DNA of 6,149 nucleotides from CALCCV01 sp964388665 (GCA_964388665.1 CAYMBJ010000137.1:1-6149), one strand, 5' to 3'; positions 1 through 6,082 are shown, counted from the stretch's first letter. The notes: a model not told the origin generated them from the letters alone. Program-made: numbers and translations.

Positions 1-2
1 AC

Positions 3-524
3 TTCCACAAAAGGGCTCCCTCTTTCAAGTTTCAACTAACTTTGAGATGTCTCCGTGATTCGAGAAAACCGAGCAAAGAGATAGCAACATTGGACAAGCA
101 GTGGGTGGCTTGGTACAACAAGTACTTGGCCTTTAGAACGGGAATGCTAAAAAATTACCCAGCTCCTCCTGCGTTCGCAGAAAGTATGATCAAGAGCTCT
201 TGTTCAACCAAGCTAAAGGAATACGTGGACCGCAACTCTGGCGAATTGAATGAGATATTTGTCACGGATGCTACTGGGGTTGTGGTGTGCGCGGCCGATT
301 ACACCTCTGACTATGATCAAGGCGATGAGGACAAGTGGGCGAAGCCGTTTCTTGAGGGAGTTTCACCTTTTGGCGAAAAGCCAGAAATCGACAAGAGCAC
401 AAAAGCCTTTCAAACAAAGGTTTCGTTCTTAATTGAGCGCGAAGGTAAAAAGCTGGGTGTAATTTCTTTCGGTTTCAAGCCAGAGCTCGACAGCAAAACC
501 GAAGGCAAGACAGACTCAAAATAA
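3..524 (+). CDS. Cache/PDC sensor-domain protein, 5' end missing or disrupted
   Basis: Single-domain protein of the periplasmic Cache-like (PDC sensor) kind, which normally binds small ligands outside the inner membrane. The reading frame is open to the left edge. The first possible internal start is a TTG at 42, giving 160 residues. In that numbering the recognisable parts are LDKQW (17-21), the central strand NEIFVTDATG (70-79), the very typical DYTSDYDQGDEDKW stretch (86-99), and the closing strand KLGVISFGF (137-145). Family members usually have a signal peptide and a short helix before LDKxW. Here the residues before position 12 look unlike the family and no signal peptide is visible, so either the start is off the window or the 5' part has suffered frameshifts (see findings). 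No transmembrane, kinase or methyl-accepting domain follows, so it is a stand-alone sensor domain, not a receptor. It converges on sqr with a 24-bp gap. Domain call is confident, the start is not, and no ligand can be named. Confidence 0.75.
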   Translation, partial: FHKRAPSFKFQLTLRCLRDSRKPSKEIATLDKQWVAWYNKYLAFRTGMLKNYPAPPAFAESMIKSSCSTKLKEYVDRNSGELNEIFVTDATGVVVCAADYTSDYDQGDEDKWAKPFLEGVSPFGEKPEIDKSTKAFQTKVSFLIEREGKKLGVISFGFKPELDSKTEGKTDSK

Positions 525-537
525 AATGGTCTCGTCA

Positions 538-556
538 GAGCCGGCAGCTCAGGCTC
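538..556. terminator. weak hairpin between convergent genes
   Basis: GAGCC at 538-542 pairs with GGCTC at 552-556 around a 9-nt loop, at the convergence of the sensor gene and sqr; it overlaps the sqr stop codon. On the minus strand the stem is followed about 11 nt later by a T-rich stretch (TTTTATTTT), too far for a classical intrinsic terminator. The stem is only 5 bp, so this is a candidate for weak termination at best. Confidence 0.25.
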
Positions 557-1784
557 GACCCTTAAGCATTCCTTGCCAATACAATCTAGGCAAAATGTAT
601 TTCTTAAGCAGCCACATGGAGCGACGTTCTTTGGTTTGATCCACTGGAAACGTCGGCATCAATTTTCCATCGTAGCCAAACTCAGCTAAGATAACTTTGC
701 CTTTGCCTGTGACAAGTGGGCATGAAGAGTAGCCATCATAGTGCTCTGTCAAAGGTTGTGCTTTCATTGCCTGCGTCAGGTTCTGTACAACCACGGGGGC
801 CTGCTTGCGAATGGCAGCTGCCGTTTTTGAGTTGGGAACGCCAGTTACATCGCCAATGCCAAAAATATTGGGAAAGTCGCAGTGTTGCAAAGTGTGTTTG
901 TCCACCTTTAGCCAATCCTTTTGTGGACCCGTAGTGAAGGCCAGGCCTGATTCTGCAACATAAGTGTGGGTACTCATGGTGGGCACAACGTGAATCAGGT
1001 CATATTTGATCTCTTCGTTCTCAACGCGGGTGTCCACTTGGCCGCTTGGGTTTGTGGTTGTAATCTTGTGTTCAAAAACTGCGATCTTTTGATCGGGCTT
1101 CACTTCAACCAGCTTTCGTGATGTCAGGTGTTCAATTTTCTTGCGGGCGATCACCTTATTCAAAGACTCGGCAAAAGAGGGTATGCCAAAAATGGCGCCG
1201 CCGGCATTGGCAAAGATCACACGAGATTTTTCGCGCACACCATTTTCGCGGAAAATTTCATCTGCCAAATAAAGGATCTTTTGCGGAGCGCCAGCGCACT
1301 TGATGGGAACAGGTGGCATCACGAATATCGCAGTTCCTCCTTGAAAGTCCCTGAGCGCAGGATAAACCTTCTCAACTTGATCGAACTCATAAATTGTGTA
1401 TATGCCATTTTGGCCGAGATGTCCCTGTAGCCCCTTGATCTTATGCCAATCCAATTTGAGGCCCGTTGCCACCACGAGAAAATCATAGCCGATCGACTCC
1501 CCAGACTTTAATGTCACTTGATTTTTGTCGGGAATCACTTTGGCGACAGCGTCTTCTAGCCAACGACATCCTTTCGGAATGAGATCCTGTTCAAGCCTCA
1601 CCGTTTCTGCTTTGGTAAATATTCCACCGCCAACCATGGTCCAGCCTGGTTGATAATAATGCTCGCGATTGGGTTCAACGATGGCAATTTCCTGAGGGGA
1701 TACATATTCAGTCAAACGAGCCGCAACAGTCAAACCTCCGCTACCGCCTCCCAGAATAACCACTTTAAAATGCTGCAATTCCAC
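549..1784 (-). CDS. sqr: type II sulfide:quinone oxidoreductase
   Basis: FAD-dependent enzyme that oxidises sulfide to sulfane sulfur and passes the electrons to membrane quinone; it acts as a peripheral membrane protein. The 411 residues follow the mitochondrial SQOR-like (type II) pattern from end to end. They include the FAD-binding GGGSGG (12-17) with acidic E37 ending the second strand, YYQP (43-46), the ATG of the second dinucleotide fold (106-108), KCAGAPQK (162-169), FGIGD (308-312), SKTAAA (319-324) and SSCPLVTG (353-360). Cys163 and Cys355 correspond to the two redox cysteines of type II enzymes, so it is predicted active. The C-terminal LYWQGMLKG region fits the membrane-anchoring end. 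About 15 extra residues near 242-256 are a loop insertion relative to the human enzyme. Start is GTG at 1784 (minus), chosen because GGAGG (1789-1793) lies 4 nt upstream and no other in-frame start exists before an upstream stop. It is monocistronic within the window; no rhodanese or persulfide dioxygenase is adjacent. The symbol follows family usage. Confidence 0.93.
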   Translation of the reverse strand: MELQHFKVVILGGGSGGLTVAARLTEYVSPQEIAIVEPNREHYYQPGWTMVGGGIFTKAETVRLEQDLIPKGCRWLEDAVAKVIPDKNQVTLKSGESIGYDFLVVATGLKLDWHKIKGLQGHLGQNGIYTIYEFDQVEKVYPALRDFQGGTAIFVMPPVPIKCAGAPQKILYLADEIFRENGVREKSRVIFANAGGAIFGIPSFAESLNKVIARKKIEHLTSRKLVEVKPDQKIAVFEHKITTTNPSGQVDTRVENEEIKYDLIHVVPTMSTHTYVAESGLAFTTGPQKDWLKVDKHTLQHCDFPNIFGIGDVTGVPNSKTAAAIRKQAPVVVQNLTQAMKAQPLTEHYDGYSSCPLVTGKGKVILAEFGYDGKLMPTFPVDQTKERRSMWLLKKYILPRLYWQGMLKGRA

Positions 1785-1822
1785 TGTGCCTCCAAGGTGA
1801 ACCCATAAACGAATCTCGCCGT

Positions 1823-1851
1823 ATTAATTCAAATTTATTGAGCATGGTCAA
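1823..1851 (-). promoter_or_regulatory. candidate sigma70-type promoter for sqr
   Basis: On the minus strand TTGACC (1846-1851, 5 of 6 matches to the -35 consensus) is followed after exactly 17 nt by ATTAAT (1823-1828, 4 of 6 matches to the -10). Transcription would begin near 1815, giving a leader of about 30 nt that contains the GGAGG site. The spacing and position are good, but the -10 is imperfect, so this is a prediction only. Confidence 0.5.
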
Positions 1852-1880
1852 TAGTTGATTCGGGTTCTCCTGTTTAAGGC

Positions 1881-1910
1881 AATCCGGAGCAAATCGGAGC
1901 AAATCGGAGC
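1881..1910. repeat. three tandem copies of a 10-bp unit
   Basis: AATCCGGAGC is followed directly by two identical copies of AAATCGGAGC; the first unit differs at two positions. The array starts 30 bp upstream of the candidate sqr -35 (reading on the minus strand). A 10-bp period puts each copy on the same face of the helix, which would suit a regulator binding side by side, but the array is short and could also be a slippage product. Confidence 0.85.
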
Positions 1911-1929
1911 GAAAAGACTGGGGTTGCGC

Positions 1930-1943
1930 TCGACAGCTGTCGA
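1930..1943. promoter_or_regulatory. perfect 14-bp palindrome, possible operator
   Basis: TCGACAGCTGTCGA reads the same on both strands and sits 5 bp upstream of a plus-strand TTGACA (1949-1954). The placement suits a dimeric regulator. I do not recognise it as the site of a known regulator, and a perfect 14-bp palindrome is expected by chance about 0.4 times in a window of this length. Confidence 0.3.
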
Positions 1944-2177
1944 AACTCTTGACAGGCGAGCTATGTAGTTGCTTATCCAAATGCCCCAGGTTGAAACAGT
2001 GCGTGGCACATCTCTTGAATGAGCGCATGTGAAAGTGAAAATCGGTTGCCGCTGGATCGGGAGCCAAGGTTATTTGAAATTTCGGCATGTCCAGTGAATC
2101 CCTCCAATGAACCCGATCGGTCTCCGGTGTGCAGCGCCTTTCAGATTTTACTTTCCCGTGCTCTATCGTTCGCGTCC

Positions 2178-2184
2178 AAAGGAG
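2178..2184 (+). promoter_or_regulatory. ribosome binding site deciding the TTG start at 2192
   Basis: AAAGGAG lies 7 nt upstream of a TTG codon (2192-2194). The more distal GTG at 2129 has no comparable site, and would place 21 non-signal-like residues ahead of an otherwise normal signal peptide. Both facts favour TTG as the start. Confidence 0.75.
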
Positions 2185-2191
2185 ATGCCTT

Positions 2192-3352
2192 TTGTGCAAA
2201 ATCTTAGGTTCACTTGTACTTTACTCTTTTGCGGTCCTCGGTTACACGTCGAGGACATTGGCCTTCGATTTTTTTGATTCAGCTACAAGATTGGTAACAG
2301 GAGCGGAGAGTGATATTGAAAGATGCGATATCCGTAAACTTCAGTATGATCCTGAGCTGCAGGTCCAAGAAATTAAAGACGCCTACCACAACGCAATTTC
2401 TAACTCTGACTATTGCACGGCTGCTCAAAATGCCTTTGTTCTTTATGACTTTAGGACGGTCGTGGAAGGAAGAGCTGTTCGCCAACTCTTGGATGCGTCA
2501 GAACATTCTTCATTACCCGAAGAAAACCTAAAGCAATTTAAAATAGCGATTGCGCCACTTATGGATACCCTACGCGCCCTGAGAGAAGGACGTTTTTATT
2601 TCGAACAGTATGCTGTCACAATGAATCTGCTAAAGGTTCTTGAATGCGGTCCTGGCGTCAATGTTGAGAAATGTAAGGTAATTCCAGAGTACAAAGAGGC
2701 ACACGCACTTCTTATCGGCGCCTATGCAAAGAGATTGAGTGAGATGCGGGAGTCCATTTGTGATCACAACCCTCTTGGTTTTGGATACTTTAACGTAGTT
2801 GAAGAACAACCAAAAGCGAATGGCTCATTGGCCATTTCGAATTCCATTTACTACCCGGTGGAGTTTGATTTGCCAAAACAGGTTTCTGGTTTAAGAGTTA
2901 GGCACAATCGACAAATGAGTTTGATTTCTGAAGCCTACAAAGAGGTTTTGGATTTTCAAGATGTTTTTGGTGACTTGGCTGCTGGGTCTGCAGACACCAA
3001 TCCAGATATAAAAATAATTTTTGAAAAAAAGGGCGAAAGTTTGTCGTGCAATGGCTTGGGCTCTGACCAAGGCAAATTTCCGGATTTTAAAGATGATTGG
3101 CGTCGTTGGTGGCAATCCTATCAGAATGCGAGAAGGGCCTTGTCCTTTTTTGCGAAGCGATTGCCTAAGAGTGAAGCTGCGCTGACGCCTTGGATGAAGA
3201 TTTATAGGGCCTGTGAGAACTTGAGTCGCCTGAGCAAATCCAATCGTATTGAGGATATGGACGTGAGCAGTCAAGATTGGACTGGGATTGCTGCCAGGGC
3301 AAAAGCAAACATTGAGGCTCAATACCCAAGTGTAGATTTCGGCGATGAATAG
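2192..3352 (+). CDS. exported protein of unknown function
   Basis: A 386-residue protein that I cannot assign to a family. From the TTG start it begins MCKILGSLVLYSFAVLGY, a short basic end plus hydrophobic core, with plausible cleavage after TLA (residues 22-24), so it is predicted to reach the periplasm or beyond. Cys2 is too early to be a lipobox cysteine and no other lipobox is visible. The mature part is mostly helical-looking, with no membrane segment, and carries seven cysteines (45, 75, 152, 161, 190, 286, 341), enough for disulfides outside the cytoplasm. An aromatic cluster DDWRRWWQSY lies at 301-310. A frame-open GTG at 2129 would give 407 residues but buries the signal peptide, so I prefer 2192. 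The gene is divergent from sqr and lies 80 bp upstream of the preferred barrel-protein start, with no terminator between, so the two may share a transcript. The coding call is solid; no function is claimed. Confidence 0.85.
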   Translation: MCKILGSLVLYSFAVLGYTSRTLAFDFFDSATRLVTGAESDIERCDIRKLQYDPELQVQEIKDAYHNAISNSDYCTAAQNAFVLYDFRTVVEGRAVRQLLDASEHSSLPEENLKQFKIAIAPLMDTLRALREGRFYFEQYAVTMNLLKVLECGPGVNVEKCKVIPEYKEAHALLIGAYAKRLSEMRESICDHNPLGFGYFNVVEEQPKANGSLAISNSIYYPVEFDLPKQVSGLRVRHNRQMSLISEAYKEVLDFQDVFGDLAAGSADTNPDIKIIFEKKGESLSCNGLGSDQGKFPDFKDDWRRWWQSYQNARRALSFFAKRLPKSEAALTPWMKIYRACENLSRLSKSNRIEDMDVSSQDWTGIAARAKANIEAQYPSVDFGDE

Positions 3353-3408
3353 AATGGCAGAGTTGGATGTATTTTTAATTTTATAAAACAAATCATCTAT
3401 TAAGTGAA

Positions 3409-3432
3409 ATGAGGATGAGTATGAGGATGAGT
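3409..3432 (+). repeat. duplicated 12-bp unit carrying SD cores and start codons
   Basis: ATGAGGATGAGT occurs twice in tandem, followed at once by ATGAAAAAA. Each unit contains GAGG-like sequence 6 nt before an in-frame ATG: GAGG at 3411-3414 serves ATG 3421, and GAGG at 3423-3426 serves ATG 3433. There are six in-frame ATG codons between 3409 and 3447. Because the unit is 12 bp, copy-number changes keep the frame. Confidence 0.9.
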
Positions 3433-4575
3433 ATGAAAAAATCAATGGTAAAAGCAGCAACCTGCCTGCTCCTTGCTTTCCCAACAATTGCGCCCGCAGC
3501 CGAGAGTTCCGAAACAAGAGTGCCTCCATGGCTCGTGCTGGATTTTGAGTCCAATACTGATTTTACGTTCAAGCGAGGCAGTGATGGAAAGGCACAAAAA
3601 AATATTGACCAAGGGGATGCCACGGTCAGTGCGCAGGTGCTTTTGACGAAGCACATTAAATCAGTCATCACTATGCAGCTGGGTCAGGAAATTCTTGTTG
3701 ATGGCAAACGTGCCCCAATTGATTCTACCTTTCAGCATTTTTTAGATGAAGCCTTCATAGAAATTGCTGAAGTCGGCGGTCAACCGATAGCAATTGTGGT
3801 TGGAAAATCTGGCATTCCATTTGGTGCCCAAGACTACAGTCACATGCCAATTTTCGAAAACAGTTCTTTGGTGGATAGTACGGATACCAGTCATATGGTG
3901 ATCGCAGTTAAGTTGGATTTTGAGAATCTTTTCTGTGATTCAGAAGAGTTTGCTTTTTACAATCCTGAAGAGGATGTTCTCAAGCCTGGAGGCATGAACT
4001 CCCTCGCATTTCGCTGCAATAAACAGTTGAGCGATAACATCAACCTCCAAGTGTCGGCAAAACATGATAGCAAATACACTGTTCACGAAAAAGAGGAGGT
4101 TGAGACCTCGGCTGCTCGGACTCAATATTCGGCCGGTATTGTTTACGACAACGAAATCGACTCCGCCTGGTTGCAGGCATTTTTCTCACAAAACGGTTTG
4201 GCGCCTTCAGCTGGTTCCCTTGGAGCTGTGCTGGGAGTGGCTCACCGCTTTATTAAGTACGGAAAAGACTTTGGCGAGATTGCGATTGAGGGGACCTTTC
4301 TCAAGGGAAATGCACAACTTGGTGTCGGGTACACTTACCCATTGACTGAAAATATCTCCGTTGGACCTGAGTTGAGATTCATTAGGGTAACCGACAAAGA
4401 GTCTGCCGAAGATCAAGATCTGCAGGAAGGAGATAGTGCAGTCGCCGGCATGCGCTTGCACATAGAATACAACATCGGTGGAGAAGAGCCCACAGTGCCG
4501 CTTTCGGATGAAGGCGCAGGCGCCAAAGGGGAAGAGTCGGGTCAGCCAGCGGGTAAAGACACGAATAGACTCTAA
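3433..4575 (+). CDS. predicted outer-membrane beta-barrel (porin-like) protein
   Basis: A 380-residue protein from ATG 3433; starting at ATG 3409 would add eight residues (MRMSMRMS). From 3433 it opens with MKKSMVKAATCLLLAF and a cleavage site near APAA (20-23), a textbook Sec signal peptide, which with the GAGG 6 nt upstream is why I chose that start. The mature chain alternates polar and hydrophobic residues in many short strands joined by D/N/G-rich loops, as in outer-membrane barrels. The segment IAIVVGKSGIPFG (120-132) followed by a strand near 155-163 resembles phosphate- or siderophore-porin-type barrels, but the family cannot be fixed by eye. Two cysteines (168, 195) could form a loop disulfide. 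The last probable strand, VAGMRLHIEYNIGG (337-350), does not end the protein. About 30 residues rich in G, E, D and P follow, which is unusual because most barrels end in an aromatic residue. It probably forms a channel, but substrate is unknown. It lies just downstream of the exported unknown. Confidence 0.8.
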   Translation: MKKSMVKAATCLLLAFPTIAPAAESSETRVPPWLVLDFESNTDFTFKRGSDGKAQKNIDQGDATVSAQVLLTKHIKSVITMQLGQEILVDGKRAPIDSTFQHFLDEAFIEIAEVGGQPIAIVVGKSGIPFGAQDYSHMPIFENSSLVDSTDTSHMVIAVKLDFENLFCDSEEFAFYNPEEDVLKPGGMNSLAFRCNKQLSDNINLQVSAKHDSKYTVHEKEEVETSAARTQYSAGIVYDNEIDSAWLQAFFSQNGLAPSAGSLGAVLGVAHRFIKYGKDFGEIAIEGTFLKGNAQLGVGYTYPLTENISVGPELRFIRVTDKESAEDQDLQEGDSAVAGMRLHIEYNIGGEEPTVPLSDEGAGAKGEESGQPAGKDTNRL

Positions 4576-4895
4576 TGCGAAATTCAAAGACTTGATCCCT
4601 CGGGGGAGGAGAATTTACCTTAGCAAATGCTGGCGTGTAAAATGAATTTGCATAGATAATACCATCCAAGACGCTGCTACAGTCGCCGGAGATTAGGTCA
4701 CTCCCAAACTTCTGGTCCGATTCGATCAGGCTGCTTCATATTTTGGTATTGGCACATCTTTCCGACTCAGGCGGGGTCTTTGCCTTTTGAATTCTTGCCG
4801 GTTTCACAAACTAACTTAAAGGCGATTAAGCATCAAATTTTGGAGTTATCATTTCTTTTGCTGACTGGCCCTCGGGGCGATGTTATTGGAGTGGA
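4576..4895 (+). other. 320-bp intergenic region, no gene seen
   Basis: No reading frame here has a credible start, ribosome site and family resemblance. Small GC hairpins with 4-bp stems occur at 4596-4607 (TCCC/GGGA) and 4868-4878 (GCCC/GGGC). Both contain CCCTCGGGG, neither is followed by a T-run, and neither looks like a terminator. No strong promoter for the downstream methyltransferase was found; TTGAAT near 4797 has only a poor -10 partner. Confidence 0.55.
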
Positions 4896-5654
4896 ATGGG
4901 TGATGTAAAAAATCTTTTTGTGGAAATTGAAGAAGCAAAACGTTATGAGGCGTACAGGCCAGTTTATCATCATCTTCTTGCTGCTCTCCTAAAAGAGTTT
5001 TGGGGCCGCAATATTCCCAGTACTTTAGACGTAGCGTGCGGAACGGGGCATTCGACCACTGCGCTCGCAGAGATCAGTGATTTCATCATCGGATGCGATA
5101 TTTCTGAAGGCATGCTGCTAGAAGCTCGCAGGAAGTCTCAAATTCAATTTGTATTAGCTAATGCTGAGGACCTACCTTTTGAAGACTCAAAGTTTGAGTA
5201 TGTGAACATCTCCATGGCTTTTCAGTGGCTCGACCAGCATAGGTTTCTAAAGGAGGCAAAGAGAGTCTTGAGCAGCCGGGGCTATCTTGGGATCGATAAC
5301 TATGGTTTCACCGGACGTTCTCTAGAGAATGACGAGTTCTTGAATGCATATAAGTCATTAGATAAGCAATTCATGAAAGCCCCTCCTCGAAATAAAAATT
5401 ATCCAGATGATGTTGATCTCCAAAACGCTGGCTTGCAAAATGTTAAGACTTTTGACTACAGCCACGATGTGAAGATGAATAAGAAGCAATTTCTAAACTA
5501 TCTAATGACAAGAAGTAATTTTCTGGAACTCGGAGGCGAAGACCGCGTTGCGACACAAAATCAAATGGACTCATTGTATGAAGGGCATTTCTCCGATCAA
5601 CAGTTAACTCTCGTATTTCGAGGAAATTTGAGACTTTACAAACCAGTCGGTTGA
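4896..5654 (+). CDS. class I SAM-dependent methyltransferase
   Basis: A 252-residue enzyme expected to transfer a methyl group from S-adenosylmethionine; cytoplasmic, with no signal peptide or membrane segment. The Rossmann core follows the Methyltransf_11 order. Motif I is LDVACGTGHST (44-54), the acidic residue after strand 2 is in GCDIS (66-70, Asp68), the adenine-contact region is NAEDLPF (89-95), motif IV region is NISMAFQWLD (104-113), and FLKEAKRVLSSRGYL (117-131) is the helix and turn after it. The FQWLD signature is shared by BioC, trans-aconitate and related small-molecule methyltransferases, so the substrate is probably a small carboxylate or similar. The C-terminal half, which sets substrate choice, is not recognisable. 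I avoid the name bioC because no biotin gene is nearby. Start is ATG 4896 with GGAG (4888-4891) only 4 nt upstream; no better start was seen. It stands alone, with gene-free stretches on both sides. Confidence 0.88.
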   Translation: MGDVKNLFVEIEEAKRYEAYRPVYHHLLAALLKEFWGRNIPSTLDVACGTGHSTTALAEISDFIIGCDISEGMLLEARRKSQIQFVLANAEDLPFEDSKFEYVNISMAFQWLDQHRFLKEAKRVLSSRGYLGIDNYGFTGRSLENDEFLNAYKSLDKQFMKAPPRNKNYPDDVDLQNAGLQNVKTFDYSHDVKMNKKQFLNYLMTRSNFLELGGEDRVATQNQMDSLYEGHFSDQQLTLVFRGNLRLYKPVG

Positions 5655-6079
5655 TGTGCGTTCAATCGCGGTCGCTTTCACTGCCGTTGCGCATTGGGCA
5701 CAAGTCTGCATATGCGAAAGAACTCTGAATTTCGCAGGTCGAGTCTGGTGCAGAGATTTGCCAATCAAATTCCAAAATTTTCGAAACAATCCCTTCCCAA
5801 AGCTATGTATTGGCTCGATGGATGGAAGGCAATTTTTTAAAATTTTATATCGCGAAAGTGATTGACAAGGTTTGGAGATCTTTAATGTGCCTGAGGCAAG
5901 ATTCCTACTCGCAAAACACGGCCGGGATCAGGTGGTGCTTCTCTTCTGCGTATATGGCAGATTGCGGCTTATGGATAGGGTTTCATTGAGAGTCTCAAAT
6001 TCACTTCGCATTTTAGAAAAACGCAAAAACACTGAAATAAATACCTATGTTATACCTGCCTCTGCTGTTGGAGGTAGGT
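5655..6079 (+). other. 425-bp intergenic region, no convincing gene
   Basis: The reading frames here lack ribosome sites and family resemblance. Visible structure: a 7-bp inverted repeat TGCGAAA / TTTCGCA (5713-5719 and 5730-5736) with no T-run after it; a perfect -35 hexamer TTGACA (5862-5867) whose best -10 match, TTTAAT (5881-5886), is only 13 nt away and so poorly spaced; and a small odd palindrome TTGAGAGTCTCAA (5986-5998). The last 30 bases form the 5' arm and loop of the hairpin over the next gene's start. Confidence 0.55.
5792..5838 (+). terminator. weak terminator-like hairpin after the methyltransferase
   Basis: CCTTCC (5792-5797) can pair with GGAAGG (5824-5829), followed by CAA and then six T residues (5833-5838). 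The stem is 6 bp but the loop is 26 nt, and it lies about 140 bp past the methyltransferase stop, so support is weak. Confidence 0.2.
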
Positions 6080-6082
6080 ATG
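6051..6082 (+). promoter_or_regulatory. hairpin enclosing the ribosome binding site and ATG of the next gene
   Basis: In RNA, 6052-6062 (AUACCUGCCUC) pairs with 6071-6081 (GAGGUAGGUAU) over 11 consecutive pairs, ten Watson-Crick and one G-U, around an 8-nt loop. U6051-G6082 can extend it. The 3' arm contains most of GGAGG (6070-6074) and all but the last base of the ATG (6080-6082), so a transcript starting upstream would hide its own start site. The DNA inverted repeat could alternatively be a protein-binding site. Confidence 0.6.

Larger units (their letters stand above)
1785..2191. other. 407-bp divergent intergenic region without a convincing gene
   Basis: This gap separates divergently transcribed sqr and the exported-protein gene. 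It holds the candidate sqr promoter, three tandem 10-bp units (1881-1910), a perfect 14-bp palindrome (1930-1943) and a consensus -35 hexamer TTGACA on the plus strand (1949-1954) lacking a good -10 at 16-18 nt. No promoter for the plus-strand gene could be assigned with confidence. A minus-strand reading frame spanning 1765-2199 has no family resemblance and overlaps the sqr start, so it is not called. Confidence 0.6.

Noticed and set aside
1765..2199. Minus-strand frame of 144 codons across the sqr upstream region
   Set aside because: No family resemblance, no ribosome site seen, overlaps the sqr start and would run through its promoter, the repeats and the 5' end of the divergent gene.
3025..3031. 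Slippery heptamer A AAA AAG in frame in the exported unknown
   Set aside because: A -1 shift would reach a stop after about a dozen codons, and no upstream SD-like stimulator or stable hairpin was seen; likely just the lysine codons.
3363..3391. Possible promoter TTGGAT ... TATAAA before the barrel gene
   Set aside because: Spacing between the hexamers is only 13 nt; at proper spacing no -35 match exists. The AT-rich stretch alone is not enough.
2891..3529. Minus-strand frame of 212 codons
   Set aside because: Almost entirely antisense to two well-supported exported-protein genes; serine/tyrosine-rich stretch is the reverse of the 12-bp start repeat. A shadow frame.
4597..4877. CCCTCGGGG occurring at 4597-4605 and 4869-4877
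   Set aside because: A self-complementary 9-mer seen twice; stems are only 4 bp and no larger shared flank exists, so it is probably coincidence.
5986..5998. TTGAGAGTCTCAA odd palindrome upstream of the right-edge gene
   Set aside because: Six-base arms are expected about once or more by chance in this length; the overlapping TTGAGA -35 has no good -10 partner.
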